64,000 nt of DNA from NCBI RefSeq assembly GCF_025971925.1, contig NZ_JAPDHV010000009.1:35126-99125 (forward strand). Direction: 5' to 3'. The position numbers were made by a program, and so were the translations under genes. The DNA comes from Chryseobacterium oryctis. Lineage in GTDB: Bacteria; Bacteroidota; Bacteroidia; Flavobacteriales; Weeksellaceae. Below, piece by piece: positions 17,989 through 25,299 of this stretch (position 1 is the stretch's first letter; every line of letters begins with the position of its first letter). Below the pieces are notes generated by a model. It had not been told where the DNA came from. It did not search any database and saw nothing but the letters and a program-made list of their open reading frames with translations.

Positions 17989-18859
17989 TTTTCACATAAA
18001 GTTCTTATACTTCACATTATTTCTACTCCTTTTTTCATGTCAAAAAAAGGAAATGACTTATTTTGAAACCATTTCTTTTAACGATATCAAACTTTCCGAC
18101 CCAAAACCTGGAACATGGAGATATGAACGAAATGAAAAATTTCAAAGATTTGAAGATTTTCAAAAATCAAAAAAGATAAAACCCGAACCAAAGAAAAATA
18201 CGATTTACCTACAACCTATCGGAGAATTTAATGCTTTACAAAAGCAACAAATTGAACTTACAAAAGAGTATTTAAAAATATATTTTCAACTTGAGACAAA
18301 AATTCTTTCAACTTTATCAAACAATATTTTTCCAGAATCGACAAGAAGAATATTCAAAGACGGACAGGAACAAATTTTAGCAGGTTATATTCTGGATAGT
18401 ATTTTGATAAAAAGGAAGCCCAAAGACGCTATTATCCTTATGGGAATTACAGAAAAAGATTTATATCCCAAACCTGAATGGAACTATGTTTTCGGATTGG
18501 CCTCTTATGAAAATGGTGTTGGAGTAACCTCAATGTTCAGATTTTACAATGGAAATTTATCTGAATCTAATTTTAATGAAAGTTTAGAAAGGTTATTAAA
18601 AATCAGTTCACACGAAATAGGACATATGTTTGGAATAAGCCATTGCCTCAATGCCAATTGTGTAATGAATGGTACCAATCATCTTCCGGAAACAGATTCT
18701 CACTTTGCACGAGCTTGTTCTCTTTGCCAACAAAAATTAAACTCAAGCATACATTATGACAACAAAAAGCGTTTGCTTGAATTAAAAAAATTCTTTGAAA
18801 AGCAACAATTAAATTCTGAACAAGCAAGAGCTGAAAAGGATTTAAAGTTATTGAAATAA
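17969..18859 (+). CDS. Archaemetzincin-like zinc metalloprotease, predicted lipoprotein
   Basis: The protein carries the archaemetzincin zinc site: HEIGHMFGISH from residue 215, with zinc-binding histidines at 215, 219 and 225 and catalytic Glu216. This is followed by the family cysteines HCLNANCVM and a CSLC pair. I choose the ATG at 17969, overlapping sixA by 20 bases, because it gives a clean lipoprotein signal (FLLLFSCQKK) in a 296-residue product; the open frame starts 11 codons earlier. Archaemetzincins are usually described as aminopeptidases, mostly without a lipoprotein signal, so export is a notable feature. The substrate is unknown. Confidence 0.85.
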   Translation: MNLIKYNFHIKFLYFTLFLLLFSCQKKEMTYFETISFNDIKLSDPKPGTWRYERNEKFQRFEDFQKSKKIKPEPKKNTIYLQPIGEFNALQKQQIELTKEYLKIYFQLETKILSTLSNNIFPESTRRIFKDGQEQILAGYILDSILIKRKPKDAIILMGITEKDLYPKPEWNYVFGLASYENGVGVTSMFRFYNGNLSESNFNESLERLLKISSHEIGHMFGISHCLNANCVMNGTNHLPETDSHFARACSLCQQKLNSSIHYDNKKRLLELKKFFEKQQLNSEQARAEKDLKLLK

Positions 18860-18885
18860 AAAAGCTCTAACATAATGCTAGAGCT
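18857..18885 (-). terminator. Terminator between archaemetzincin and serine hydrolase genes
   Basis: AGCTCTA and TAGAGCT form a seven-pair stem with a nine-base loop. On the minus strand it is followed by six T residues, so it best serves the serine hydrolase gene; on the plus strand the T run is weak. Confidence 0.75.
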
Positions 18886-18894
18886 CTTGTTGAT

Positions 18895-20439
18895 TTATTT
18901 TCTTTTCAAATCAAGGTCATCAAAATCAAAACTAAAGTCTGTAACATCTGAAATGGCTTTCATTTTTGCAGATTCTGCTTTTCCGTTTTCATCATAACTG
19001 AATATAATATAGGCATCGGCATCATAGCTTCTGTCATCCCATTTTATAATAAATGAATTGTTGGAATATGGAAGGAGTTCACCCTTCAATCTTGGGGAAT
19101 TTTTACAAAGAATTCTATAAACGTCTCCTTGTTTAGAAATTTCAACGTCTCCAAACCAAGTGTCATTATAGGCTCCTACAAATTGTTCAGCTTTTGGATG
19201 AAGATTTTTTTCTTTTTTAAAAGCTTCAGATTTTGCAAAGGCTTCTTTCTTTTGCTTATTGAACGTTTCTTCCATTTTCTTCATTCTTTCACCATAAGTT
19301 TTGAGCCAATTTCTGTCTGCAACTCCTAAATAAGAATCTTTAACTGTATTTGTTATGGTATTAAATGCAGCTCCTGATTGCTGATTTGTTAAAACAACAA
19401 TTCCTAATTTCAAATCTGGAATTAAAGTAAATTGAGTAACCGTCCCGATTAATCCACCAGTATGCTGAACTTGCTTGTGACCTTTCACATCACTTAAAAA
19501 CCAACCCAAACCATATCCGTAAAAACTCGTATCATAAGGATTTTTAGCAGCTACCTTATCTGGAATTTGTAAACTCCAAAGCTGTTGAACATTCTTATCT
19601 GAAACTAATTTTTTGCCATCTCTTGTTGTAAAATTATTCAATAAACATTCAGCCCAAAGTGTCATATCTTTAATATTACTCATAATTCCACCTGCTGCGT
19701 TTGCTGTTTCATTCCAATCATGAGGAACGGTAACAGCTTTACCATCAACAGGAGCATGTGCATCGATTTTATTAGTCACAGCTTTTGCTCTATTATAACT
19801 TCCGAAACTAGAATTCATCCCTACAGGCTTCATAATTTTCTGCTCGATAAATTCTGCCCAACTTAATCCAGAAACTCTGTGAATCACTTCTCCTGCAACG
19901 ATAAACATGATGTTATTGTAATCTAAATTGGTTCTGAAAGGATTTTCGGGTTTTAGATATCTTACATTGTGAACTATATCATTCACTGTTAAACTTCCTC
20001 CTTCAGGAAAAAACATCAAATCTCCCTGTCCCAATCCTAATCCTGCTCTATGGGTTACTAAGTCTTTAATGGTAACATTTTGAGAAACATATGGATCATA
20101 CATTTGAAACTCAGGAATATATTTAGAAACCTTATCATCCCAATTTAATTTTCCTTCATCTGCTAAAATTGCTAATGCTGTACAAGTAAACCCCTTAGAA
20201 TTTGAGGCAATCCCAACTAAAGTGTTATCATCCATGGGTTGTTTAGTAGTTAAAGAACGTACTCCAAAACCCTTAGAATAAATAACTTTTCCGTCTTTTA
20301 CAATACCAACAGACATTCCTGGTACATCAAACGTTTTTAATGTATTTTGGATTAGCTCATCCAATTTTTTTTCTTCAACCTGTGCATTGGCTAACCCGAC
20401 AGTCAAAAGAAAAAGGAAAAAAGAAAGTTTCTTCTTCAT
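18895..20439 (-). CDS. Exported serine hydrolase of the class C beta-lactamase family
   Basis: This 514-residue protein has a signal peptide ending near ANAQ at 17-20. The beta-lactamase/esterase catalytic motifs are present: the SxxK motif at Ser79-Lys82, the YxN motif at Tyr174-Asn176 and HTGG at 326-329 in place of KTG. After about residue 400 there is a lipocalin-like C-terminal domain similar to DUF3471. Members act as peptidases, esterases or beta-lactamases in the periplasm, and the substrate cannot be chosen from sequence alone. It has its own TAACTTTG promoter box and a terminator, so it is a single-gene unit. Confidence 0.92.
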   Translation of the reverse strand: MKKKLSFFLFLLTVGLANAQVEEKKLDELIQNTLKTFDVPGMSVGIVKDGKVIYSKGFGVRSLTTKQPMDDNTLVGIASNSKGFTCTALAILADEGKLNWDDKVSKYIPEFQMYDPYVSQNVTIKDLVTHRAGLGLGQGDLMFFPEGGSLTVNDIVHNVRYLKPENPFRTNLDYNNIMFIVAGEVIHRVSGLSWAEFIEQKIMKPVGMNSSFGSYNRAKAVTNKIDAHAPVDGKAVTVPHDWNETANAAGGIMSNIKDMTLWAECLLNNFTTRDGKKLVSDKNVQQLWSLQIPDKVAAKNPYDTSFYGYGLGWFLSDVKGHKQVQHTGGLIGTVTQFTLIPDLKLGIVVLTNQQSGAAFNTITNTVKDSYLGVADRNWLKTYGERMKKMEETFNKQKKEAFAKSEAFKKEKNLHPKAEQFVGAYNDTWFGDVEISKQGDVYRILCKNSPRLKGELLPYSNNSFIIKWDDRSYDADAYIIFSYDENGKAESAKMKAISDVTDFSFDFDDLDLKRK

Positions 20440-20455
20440 ATTTTTTAAATTTTCT

Positions 20456-20463
20456 CAAAGTTA
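20456..20463 (-). promoter_or_regulatory. -7 promoter box (TAACTTTG) for the serine hydrolase gene
   Basis: Exact TAnnTTTG match on the minus strand, 16 bases before the start codon. No clear -33 element is seen. Confidence 0.6.
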
Positions 20464-20522
20464 AACAATTTGATAGTGATTAAGATCTTGTGAAAACCTG
20501 TATCAAAATCATTTAAAAATGA

Positions 20523-20563
20523 TTTTTGAAAATTAACTTATGTAACATATTAATTTTCAAAAA
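20523..20563. repeat. Perfect 14-bp inverted repeat with 13-base loop
   Basis: The arm at 20523-20536 (TTTTTGAAAATTAA) is the exact reverse complement of 20550-20563. The loop itself contains TATGT-A-ACATA. A second inverted repeat (20505-20514 with 20517-20526) overlaps the left arm, so the two hairpins could not form together. Confidence 0.7.
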
Positions 20564-20573
20564 TTTAACAATA

Positions 20574-20615
20574 AATGATATTCCATTTTTTCATTGGTGC
20601 CCAATAAATATCATT
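20574..20615. promoter_or_regulatory. Nested inverted repeat over the -33 region of the 20751 gene
   Basis: AATGATATT at 20574-20582 pairs with AATATCATT at 20607-20615, with an inner ATTGG/CCAAT pair at 20593-20605. It ends 12 bases before the TAACTTTG box, where a repressor or activator could act. Operator function is inference. Confidence 0.4.
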
Positions 20616-20627
20616 GCATAATACACA

Positions 20628-20635
20628 TAACTTTG
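20628..20635 (+). promoter_or_regulatory. -7 promoter box (TAACTTTG) for the 20751 gene
   Basis: Exact TAnnTTTG match 115 bases before the start codon. It predicts a long untranslated leader for this surface-protein gene. Confidence 0.5.
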
Positions 20636-20750
20636 TAGAAAATTATTTCAATCGACTCACTCAAGTTAAAAGATGAAAACTGCAAATATTCTTTTATCAA
20701 TTACACACATTTGCATTTAGTCTAAATTAAAACATTAAAAATAATACAAA

Positions 20751-21602
20751 ATGAAGAAGAAAAAACTATTTTTCGGAACACTATTGCTATGCCTTTTTTC
20801 TGCAGAATTATATTCCCAAGTTGGAATTAACACAGAAAATCCAAAAGCATCACTAGATGTAGTTGGGAAACCAACTCTAGCTACATCACCTGATGGCGTA
20901 ATCGCACCTAGAGTTACAGGAGATCAATTAAAAGCAAAAGATGACGTTTATCAATCTGACCAAATCGGAACTCTGGTTTATGTAACCCAAGCAGTGACAA
21001 CACCATCTATAAAAACAGCAAAAGTTGATAAACCCGGATATTATATGTTCAATGGAGAAACATGGAAATTTGCATTTGGGTCAAACACTGATGATGATAT
21101 AGTAGTCGGAGAGCTCATATATTACCACGGAAGCATTCCGGCAAACACATCTGGAGCTAATATTCTGGCAAGTACTTATCTTAGTGATTTACCAGTATTA
21201 GGAGGTGTTTTAAGGTTAGATGCTCATTTTAGCGGAAGCTCTTCTGGAACTGGAGCTTGGACAACATTTAATCCTCGTCTTTATAATATAGGTAATAATG
21301 ATATAAAAATTTGGGTATCTGAAATGTCAACGCATACAGGTGATTCTGACAACGGAAATATAAAACTCACTCCTGGAACTTATAGAGAATTCGATGACGG
21401 AGTTTACCTTACACAAACCCACAACGAAACAGTAACATTTGATATTACTTTACAGGAACCTGAGCCACGATGGTATAGAGTATATTACGCATTTAGGGTG
21501 GACAATAAGTCAACCACAGGTAGTAGTAACGCTACCACTTCAGATAGTAACACAGCTGATAATACAAGAGAACTCTATCTTTCAGTTCAAAGATTATATT
21601 AA
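20751..21602 (+). CDS. Exported hypothetical protein with VGINTENP-type N-terminus
   Basis: I recognise the N-terminal pattern but not the function. A signal peptide ends near residue 22 (ELYSQ) and is followed at once by VGINTENPKASLDVVG, a motif common at the mature start of flavobacterial surface and adhesin-like proteins. The remaining sequence is strand-rich, Ser/Thr-rich and low in Lys, as in secreted beta proteins. The 283 residues lack a recognisable type IX sorting domain at the C-terminus. Inverted repeats and a promoter box lie upstream and a terminator follows, so it is a separately regulated single gene. Confidence 0.75.
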   Translation: MKKKKLFFGTLLLCLFSAELYSQVGINTENPKASLDVVGKPTLATSPDGVIAPRVTGDQLKAKDDVYQSDQIGTLVYVTQAVTTPSIKTAKVDKPGYYMFNGETWKFAFGSNTDDDIVVGELIYYHGSIPANTSGANILASTYLSDLPVLGGVLRLDAHFSGSSSGTGAWTTFNPRLYNIGNNDIKIWVSEMSTHTGDSDNGNIKLTPGTYREFDDGVYLTQTHNETVTFDITLQEPEPRWYRVYYAFRVDNKSTTGSSNATTSDSNTADNTRELYLSVQRLY

Positions 21603-21655
21603 AATATTATGAAAGCATAAATTACTATTAAAAATATATTTTGTCTGATAAAAAA

Positions 21656-21678
21656 GGAAGCTAAGGCTTTCTTTTTTT
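21656..21678 (+). terminator. Terminator after the VGINTENP protein gene
   Basis: GGAAGC pairs with GCTTTC (one G-U pair) around a TAAG loop and is followed by seven T residues. Confidence 0.8.
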
Positions 21679-21770
21679 GTTTTCTAAAAAAATTAATAAA
21701 TATTCGTAAGTTTCGTTTCACTAAAAAAACAAAAGGCTTTTAAGCGTAATCAAAAAATAAATGCAAATCC

Positions 21771-21778
21771 TATCTTTG
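21771..21778 (+). promoter_or_regulatory. -7 promoter box (TATCTTTG) for the 21801 gene cluster
   Basis: Exact TAnnTTTG match 22 bases before the start codon. It probably drives the run of genes from here to rsmD. Confidence 0.6.
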
Positions 21779-21800
21779 CAGAAATTATTAAATACGTAAA

Positions 21801-22250
21801 ATGACAACAAAAAAACTTATATCTTTATTTTTATTAATAACAAGTTTCAATTTTTATTTTTCCCAAGATGTTGTAATCAAGGATGATAAAGTTTTACTAG
21901 ATGGTAAACAAATCTTGAAGGCGGAAAAAATAAATTCCGGCCAATATTCTTTTTATACCATGAAAGATGATGAAGAAATCTTAATGTATAAATTTATGGA
22001 TAATGAAACTCCAAGATATATGGATGATGATTTTTACATCCTAAACTTCTTAACCGAAAAAACAAAAATAGAATCTACTGATTTTAGCAAAATCGCAAAT
22101 ATATTCAACTCCAAAAAAGGGATGGAAAAGCTCGTTAAATGGCTTTTAAAAGAAAGAGTTATTAATAATGAAGGTGAACTCAATTCGGACAGAGTTCAGA
22201 TTTTCAAAGAAAAATACGACCAAAACATTACAGAAAGAACTTTTAGATAA
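21801..22250 (+). CDS. Small exported hypothetical protein
   Basis: I do not recognise a named family. The 149-residue product has a signal peptide ending near FYFSQ at 18-22. The mature part is acidic and soluble, with short strands such as DVVIKDDKVLLDGKQIL at its start, and a helical C-terminal half. Its stop overlaps the next ATG by one base, so it is translated with the YfcE-like phosphoesterase. No catalytic motif is visible. Confidence 0.75.
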   Translation: MTTKKLISLFLLITSFNFYFSQDVVIKDDKVLLDGKQILKAEKINSGQYSFYTMKDDEEILMYKFMDNETPRYMDDDFYILNFLTEKTKIESTDFSKIANIFNSKKGMEKLVKWLLKERVINNEGELNSDRVQIFKEKYDQNITERTFR

Positions 22251-22747
22251 TGACCAAAATCCTTCTTCTCTCCGACTCACACTCATATATTGATGAGCGA
22301 ATTTTAGAATATGCCAAACAAGCCGATGAAGTTTGGCACTGCGGAGATTTTGGAAGTATGGAAGTCATCGAAAGGCTTGAAAAAGTCAAACCGTTAAAAG
22401 GCGTTTACGGAAATATTGACAATGCAAAAATACGTTCTGAATTTCCTGAAGTGAATCGTTTTTTTTGTGAAAATGTAGAAGTTTTGATGATTCATATCGG
22501 TGGATATCCTGGAAAATATACCCCTTTAACCAAAAAAGAAATTTCCGAAAAAGCACCCAATCTATTTATTTCAGGACATTCTCATATTTTGAAAGCAATG
22601 TATGATGAGAAAAACAACCTTCTTCACCTCAATCCAGGAGCTTGTGGGAAGCAAGGTTGGCACAAAATGAGAACAATGATGCGTTTTACAATTGATGATA
22701 CCGAAATAAAAGACTTGGAAATTATTGAATTAGGACCGAAAGTTTAA
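22250..22747 (+). CDS. YfcE/MJ0936-like metallophosphoesterase
   Basis: The 165-residue cytoplasmic protein belongs to the small calcineurin-like phosphodiesterase family. Metal-binding motifs are LLLSDSHS at the N-terminus, WHCGDFGS, a GVYGNID segment, MIHIGGYPG in place of the usual GH motif, and the final SGHSH. Such enzymes hydrolyse phosphodiesters, and the natural substrate is not known here. The gene overlaps its upstream neighbour by one base and precedes an Smr-domain gene by seven bases. Confidence 0.88.
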   Translation: MTKILLLSDSHSYIDERILEYAKQADEVWHCGDFGSMEVIERLEKVKPLKGVYGNIDNAKIRSEFPEVNRFFCENVEVLMIHIGGYPGKYTPLTKKEISEKAPNLFISGHSHILKAMYDEKNNLLHLNPGACGKQGWHKMRTMMRFTIDDTEIKDLEIIELGPKV

Positions 22748-22754
22748 GCATTAA

Positions 22755-23249
22755 ATGAAAATAGGAGATAATGTTTCTGTCGTTGATGAAGATTTAAGTG
22801 GAGTTGTAACTTCAGTAAAGGGGAATATTGTAGTTTTTAAAGACGAATACGGATTTACTTATCAATATCCGAAGGAGAAATTAGTTCCTAAAAACCCTGA
22901 TTTATACGAAAATATAAAAGTTATAAAAAAAGCAGAACCTAAAAAAATTACATCCAAAAAACATCAGAAAAATCATTTGGTTCTTGACCTACATTTCCAT
23001 AATTTAGTAAAAAACCCTAATGACTACGATAGTTTTGAAAGACTTTTCATTCAAAAAGAAAAACTGTTGGAAATCATTGCCTTTTGTAGAAAAAATAACT
23101 TAAAAAGATTGGAAATTGTACACGGAATTGGGGATGGCATTTTACAAAAACTGGTTTGGGACACGTTGGAAAGCCAAACAAATCTAGATTTTTACAACAA
23201 GGAAATACTTCATCATCAATCGGGTGCAGTAATGGTAGATTTTCACTAA
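22755..23249 (+). CDS. Smr domain-containing protein
   Basis: The 164 residues have an N-terminal strand-rich part (GDNVSVVDEDLSGVVTSV) and a C-terminal Smr domain from about residue 75. The Smr marks are LDLHFH at the domain start and the later IVHGIGDGIL, equal to the family's HGxGxG loop. Smr domains nick DNA or cleave RNA, and some act on collided ribosomes. It sits between the phosphoesterase and DUF3822 genes in a tight same-strand cluster that ends with rsmD. Confidence 0.88.
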   Translation: MKIGDNVSVVDEDLSGVVTSVKGNIVVFKDEYGFTYQYPKEKLVPKNPDLYENIKVIKKAEPKKITSKKHQKNHLVLDLHFHNLVKNPNDYDSFERLFIQKEKLLEIIAFCRKNNLKRLEIVHGIGDGILQKLVWDTLESQTNLDFYNKEILHHQSGAVMVDFH

Positions 23250-23267
23250 ATTTGCAGGAATTGAAAT

Positions 23268-23984
23268 ATGAACGTACTTAATTTACTTTTTACCAAAGAC
23301 GGATTAATCTACCAAATCGCTAAAAACAAAAGCGTTGTGGAAGAGAAGTCTTATTTTGTGGATGAGGAAACTCCAGAAAACTTCATTGAAACTCAACTGG
23401 AAAATGTTTTAATCAAACAAAGATTTGATGAAATTTCCGTGATTTCAGCTTTGAATCATTTCACCTTAATGCCTGAAGGTTTTTCAGAGCATGAAACAGG
23501 ATTTGATTTAATTGCCTTCAATGCACCTGTAGACAAGGAGAATGAAGAGCTTATGCTTTCTGTAAACAAAAAATTCAAAGTTCTGTTTTATTACACTTTT
23601 CCGAAAAAGTTTTACAAGAAAATAAAGGAACTGGCAATTCCTGTTCATTTTAATTTTTCGGGAGAAAAGTTTTTAAACTCAATCAACAATAAAAATAATA
23701 AGGAAATTCACATCAATCTTTATCATAATCAGTGTGAATTCTTTGCTATAGATAATAAAAAAGTTATTCTATACAATAATTTAGATGTGAATTCGGAAGT
23801 AGATTTTCTATACTTCATCATGTTTACACTAAGTAAAATAGGCTTCGGAATCAATGATACGTATTTCTTCGCCTATGGAGAAACCACTGAGAACGAAACC
23901 TTTATTTCAGAATTACAGAAATTTGTAAAGAACCTGAAAATTGTATACGATAATCTTCCCAACAAAAACTTTATATTAAATTAG
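23268..23984 (+). CDS. DUF3822 family protein
   Basis: This 238-residue protein belongs to the Bacteroidota family DUF3822, which has an ASKHA-like (actin/sugar kinase) fold in related structures as far as I recall. It has no signal or membrane segment. Features such as HINLYHNQCEFFAIDNKKVILYN fit the family's central sheet. In this phylum the gene commonly lies directly before rsmD, as here, with 72 bases between. Its role is not known. Confidence 0.8.
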   Translation: MNVLNLLFTKDGLIYQIAKNKSVVEEKSYFVDEETPENFIETQLENVLIKQRFDEISVISALNHFTLMPEGFSEHETGFDLIAFNAPVDKENEELMLSVNKKFKVLFYYTFPKKFYKKIKELAIPVHFNFSGEKFLNSINNKNNKEIHINLYHNQCEFFAIDNKKVILYNNLDVNSEVDFLYFIMFTLSKIGFGINDTYFFAYGETTENETFISELQKFVKNLKIVYDNLPNKNFILN

Positions 23985-24056
23985 GTCGCGGGTAACAGAT
24001 GATAGGTCTTAGTTCCTAACCTGCAAACCATTGCCTACAATCTAAAAACTAAAAAA

Positions 24057-24635
24057 ATGTACAGAATAATCTCCGGCAAATGGAAAGCCAAGAAAATAGC
24101 CGCTCCCAAAAACTTTGACGTAAGACCTACTACAGATTTTGCAAAAGAAGCCTTGTTTAGTATTTTGGAAAATAAATACGACATGCAATCGATTTCTGTT
24201 TTGGATTTATTTGCAGGAATTGGCTCTATTAGCTTTGAATTTGCATCAAGAGGTTGCCAAGATATCACTTCTGTGGAAATGAATCCCAAGCATACTTCAT
24301 TTTTGAATTCCACAGCTTCTGATTTAGGTTTTAGTTTACAGGTAAATGTTCAGCGCGGTGATGTTTTTGATTGGCTAAAAAAATTCAGAAACAAAAAATC
24401 TTTTGAACTTGTTTTTTCCGACGCTCCTTTTGAAATGGAAGAGAAAAAATACTATGAATTGATTTCCTTAGTTTTAAATAATAAATATCTGAAGCCAAAT
24501 GGTACGCTAGTTGTAGAACATCAAAGCCGAATGAAATTTGACCATCCCAACCTTATAGATACCAGAAAATACGGGAATGTAAGTTTCAGCTTCTTTGAAC
24601 CCAATAAAGAGGACGAAAATATAGAAACAGAATAA
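24057..24635 (+). CDS. rsmD: 16S rRNA (guanine(966)-N(2))-methyltransferase RsmD
   Basis: RsmD transfers a methyl group from S-adenosylmethionine to guanine 966 of 16S rRNA. The 192 residues show the N-terminal ISGKWKAKKIAAP and VRPTTDFAKEALFSIL blocks and the SAM-binding VLDLFAGIGSISFEFASRG. The catalytic motif, normally DPPF/Y, reads DAPF in FSDAPFEME. This is a departure from consensus confirmed in the DNA. A strong terminator begins within the stop-codon region and ends the cluster. Confidence 0.93.
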   Translation: MYRIISGKWKAKKIAAPKNFDVRPTTDFAKEALFSILENKYDMQSISVLDLFAGIGSISFEFASRGCQDITSVEMNPKHTSFLNSTASDLGFSLQVNVQRGDVFDWLKKFRNKKSFELVFSDAPFEMEEKKYYELISLVLNNKYLKPNGTLVVEHQSRMKFDHPNLIDTRKYGNVSFSFFEPNKEDENIETE

Positions 24636-24666
24636 TCAGGAAGTTTTTTTCCTGATTATTTTTTTT
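24631..24666 (+). terminator. Strong intrinsic terminator after rsmD
   Basis: A twelve-pair stem (AATAATCAGGAA with its complement) with a six-base loop is followed by six T residues. The left arm overlaps the rsmD stop codon. Confidence 0.9.
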
Positions 24667-25032
24667 GAATTTTCTGAAGCCCCTATTCCCCATTTTGCAA
24701 TCTCTTTTAAAACCGGCAACAACGTTTTTATAGCATAGTGGTAAATAAAAAACATTACAAAATTCATGTTTTTAATAAAAAATAATTATTTTTTATTAAA
24801 AAAATTCAGAAAAAGTCACGAAATCTAATTATTCTAAGTTCAATTTAAAAAGTGACTGAAACAAATTAAAGAAAATTATTAAGCAAAAACACGCTTTCAC
24901 TCTACTTGTATTCTATATAATGAAAAAGTTTTAGCAAATATCCATTCCCGAAATGGTGAATAAAATTATTTTGTAAACTTGTATTAAGGTTGCAAAAAGC
25001 AACTAAATTAATAACAAGTCAAAAAATACTTT
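24667..25032. other. AT-rich intergenic region with a long palindrome
   Basis: No gene is supported in this 366-base stretch. It contains the 34-bp palindrome at 24769-24802, a small CCATT/AATGG inverted repeat near 24942-24956, and a possible -7 box (TAAGGTTG, 24985-24992, one mismatch) about 40 bases before the next gene. Confidence 0.5.
24769..24802. repeat. Perfect 34-bp AT palindrome
   Basis: The 17-base arm at 24769-24785 is the exact reverse complement of 24786-24802, with no spacer. All bases are A or T. It could be a cruciform, a protein site or a chance product of AT-rich DNA; the length makes chance less likely. Confidence 0.75.
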
Positions 25033-25233
25033 ATGAAAAATTTAAAAAAGATTTCGAGAGAACAATTAAAGAATGTTAAAGGAGGAGTAAAAATGATGGA
25101 AGCTTTAGAGGATTGTAGCTACAAATGTTGTTGGGATTCCCAGCCGAATAATTGTAGTGGTGTAATTACAGTTTCTCAACAGGACTCAGGAACAGTAAGT
25201 TGCACAGCTGGTTCTCACCTTGTTGCTGTTTAA
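25033..25233 (+). CDS. Bacteriocin-like precursor peptide with double-glycine leader
   Basis: The 66-residue peptide begins with a leader (NLKKISREQLKNVKGG) of the type found in Chryseobacterium bacteriocin-like peptides, ending in a Gly-Gly at 17-18 that a C39 peptidase could cut. The remaining 48 residues carry cysteines at 28, 32, 33, 41 and 57, and few charges. No transporter, peptidase or modifying enzyme is nearby, so export and maturation must rely on genes elsewhere. A hairpin terminator separates it from the GLPGLI gene. Antibacterial activity is not shown by the sequence; it may be a signal or a secreted peptide of another kind. Confidence 0.82.
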   Translation: MKNLKKISREQLKNVKGGVKMMEALEDCSYKCCWDSQPNNCSGVITVSQQDSGTVSCTAGSHLVAV

Positions 25234-25252
25234 ATTTTAAATTAACAATCTG

Positions 25253-25295
25253 ATTTGGCTGTTTGCTTTTGTAAGCAGCCAAATTTTTATTTTTA
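25253..25295 (+). terminator. Terminator or attenuator between the GG-leader peptide and GLPGLI genes
   Basis: ATTTGGCTG at 25253-25261 pairs with CAGCCAAAT at 25276-25284, followed by a T-rich stretch. The GLPGLI start codon lies five bases beyond. It should give a short peptide mRNA with some read-through. Confidence 0.8.
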
Positions 25296-25299
25296 CAAT

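Larger units (their letters stand above)
20440..20750. other. Divergent intergenic region with inverted repeats and two promoter boxes
   Basis: This 311-base region between divergent genes has no coding potential that I can see. It holds a minus-strand TAACTTTG box at 20456-20463, a plus-strand TAACTTTG box at 20628-20635, and three inverted repeats (20505-20526, 20523-20563 and 20574-20615). The plus-strand transcript would have a leader of roughly 110 bases. Confidence 0.6.

Noticed and set aside
23985..24056. tRNA-like stretch between DUF3822 and rsmD
   Set aside because: No cloverleaf arms or TTC loop can be drawn from the bases.
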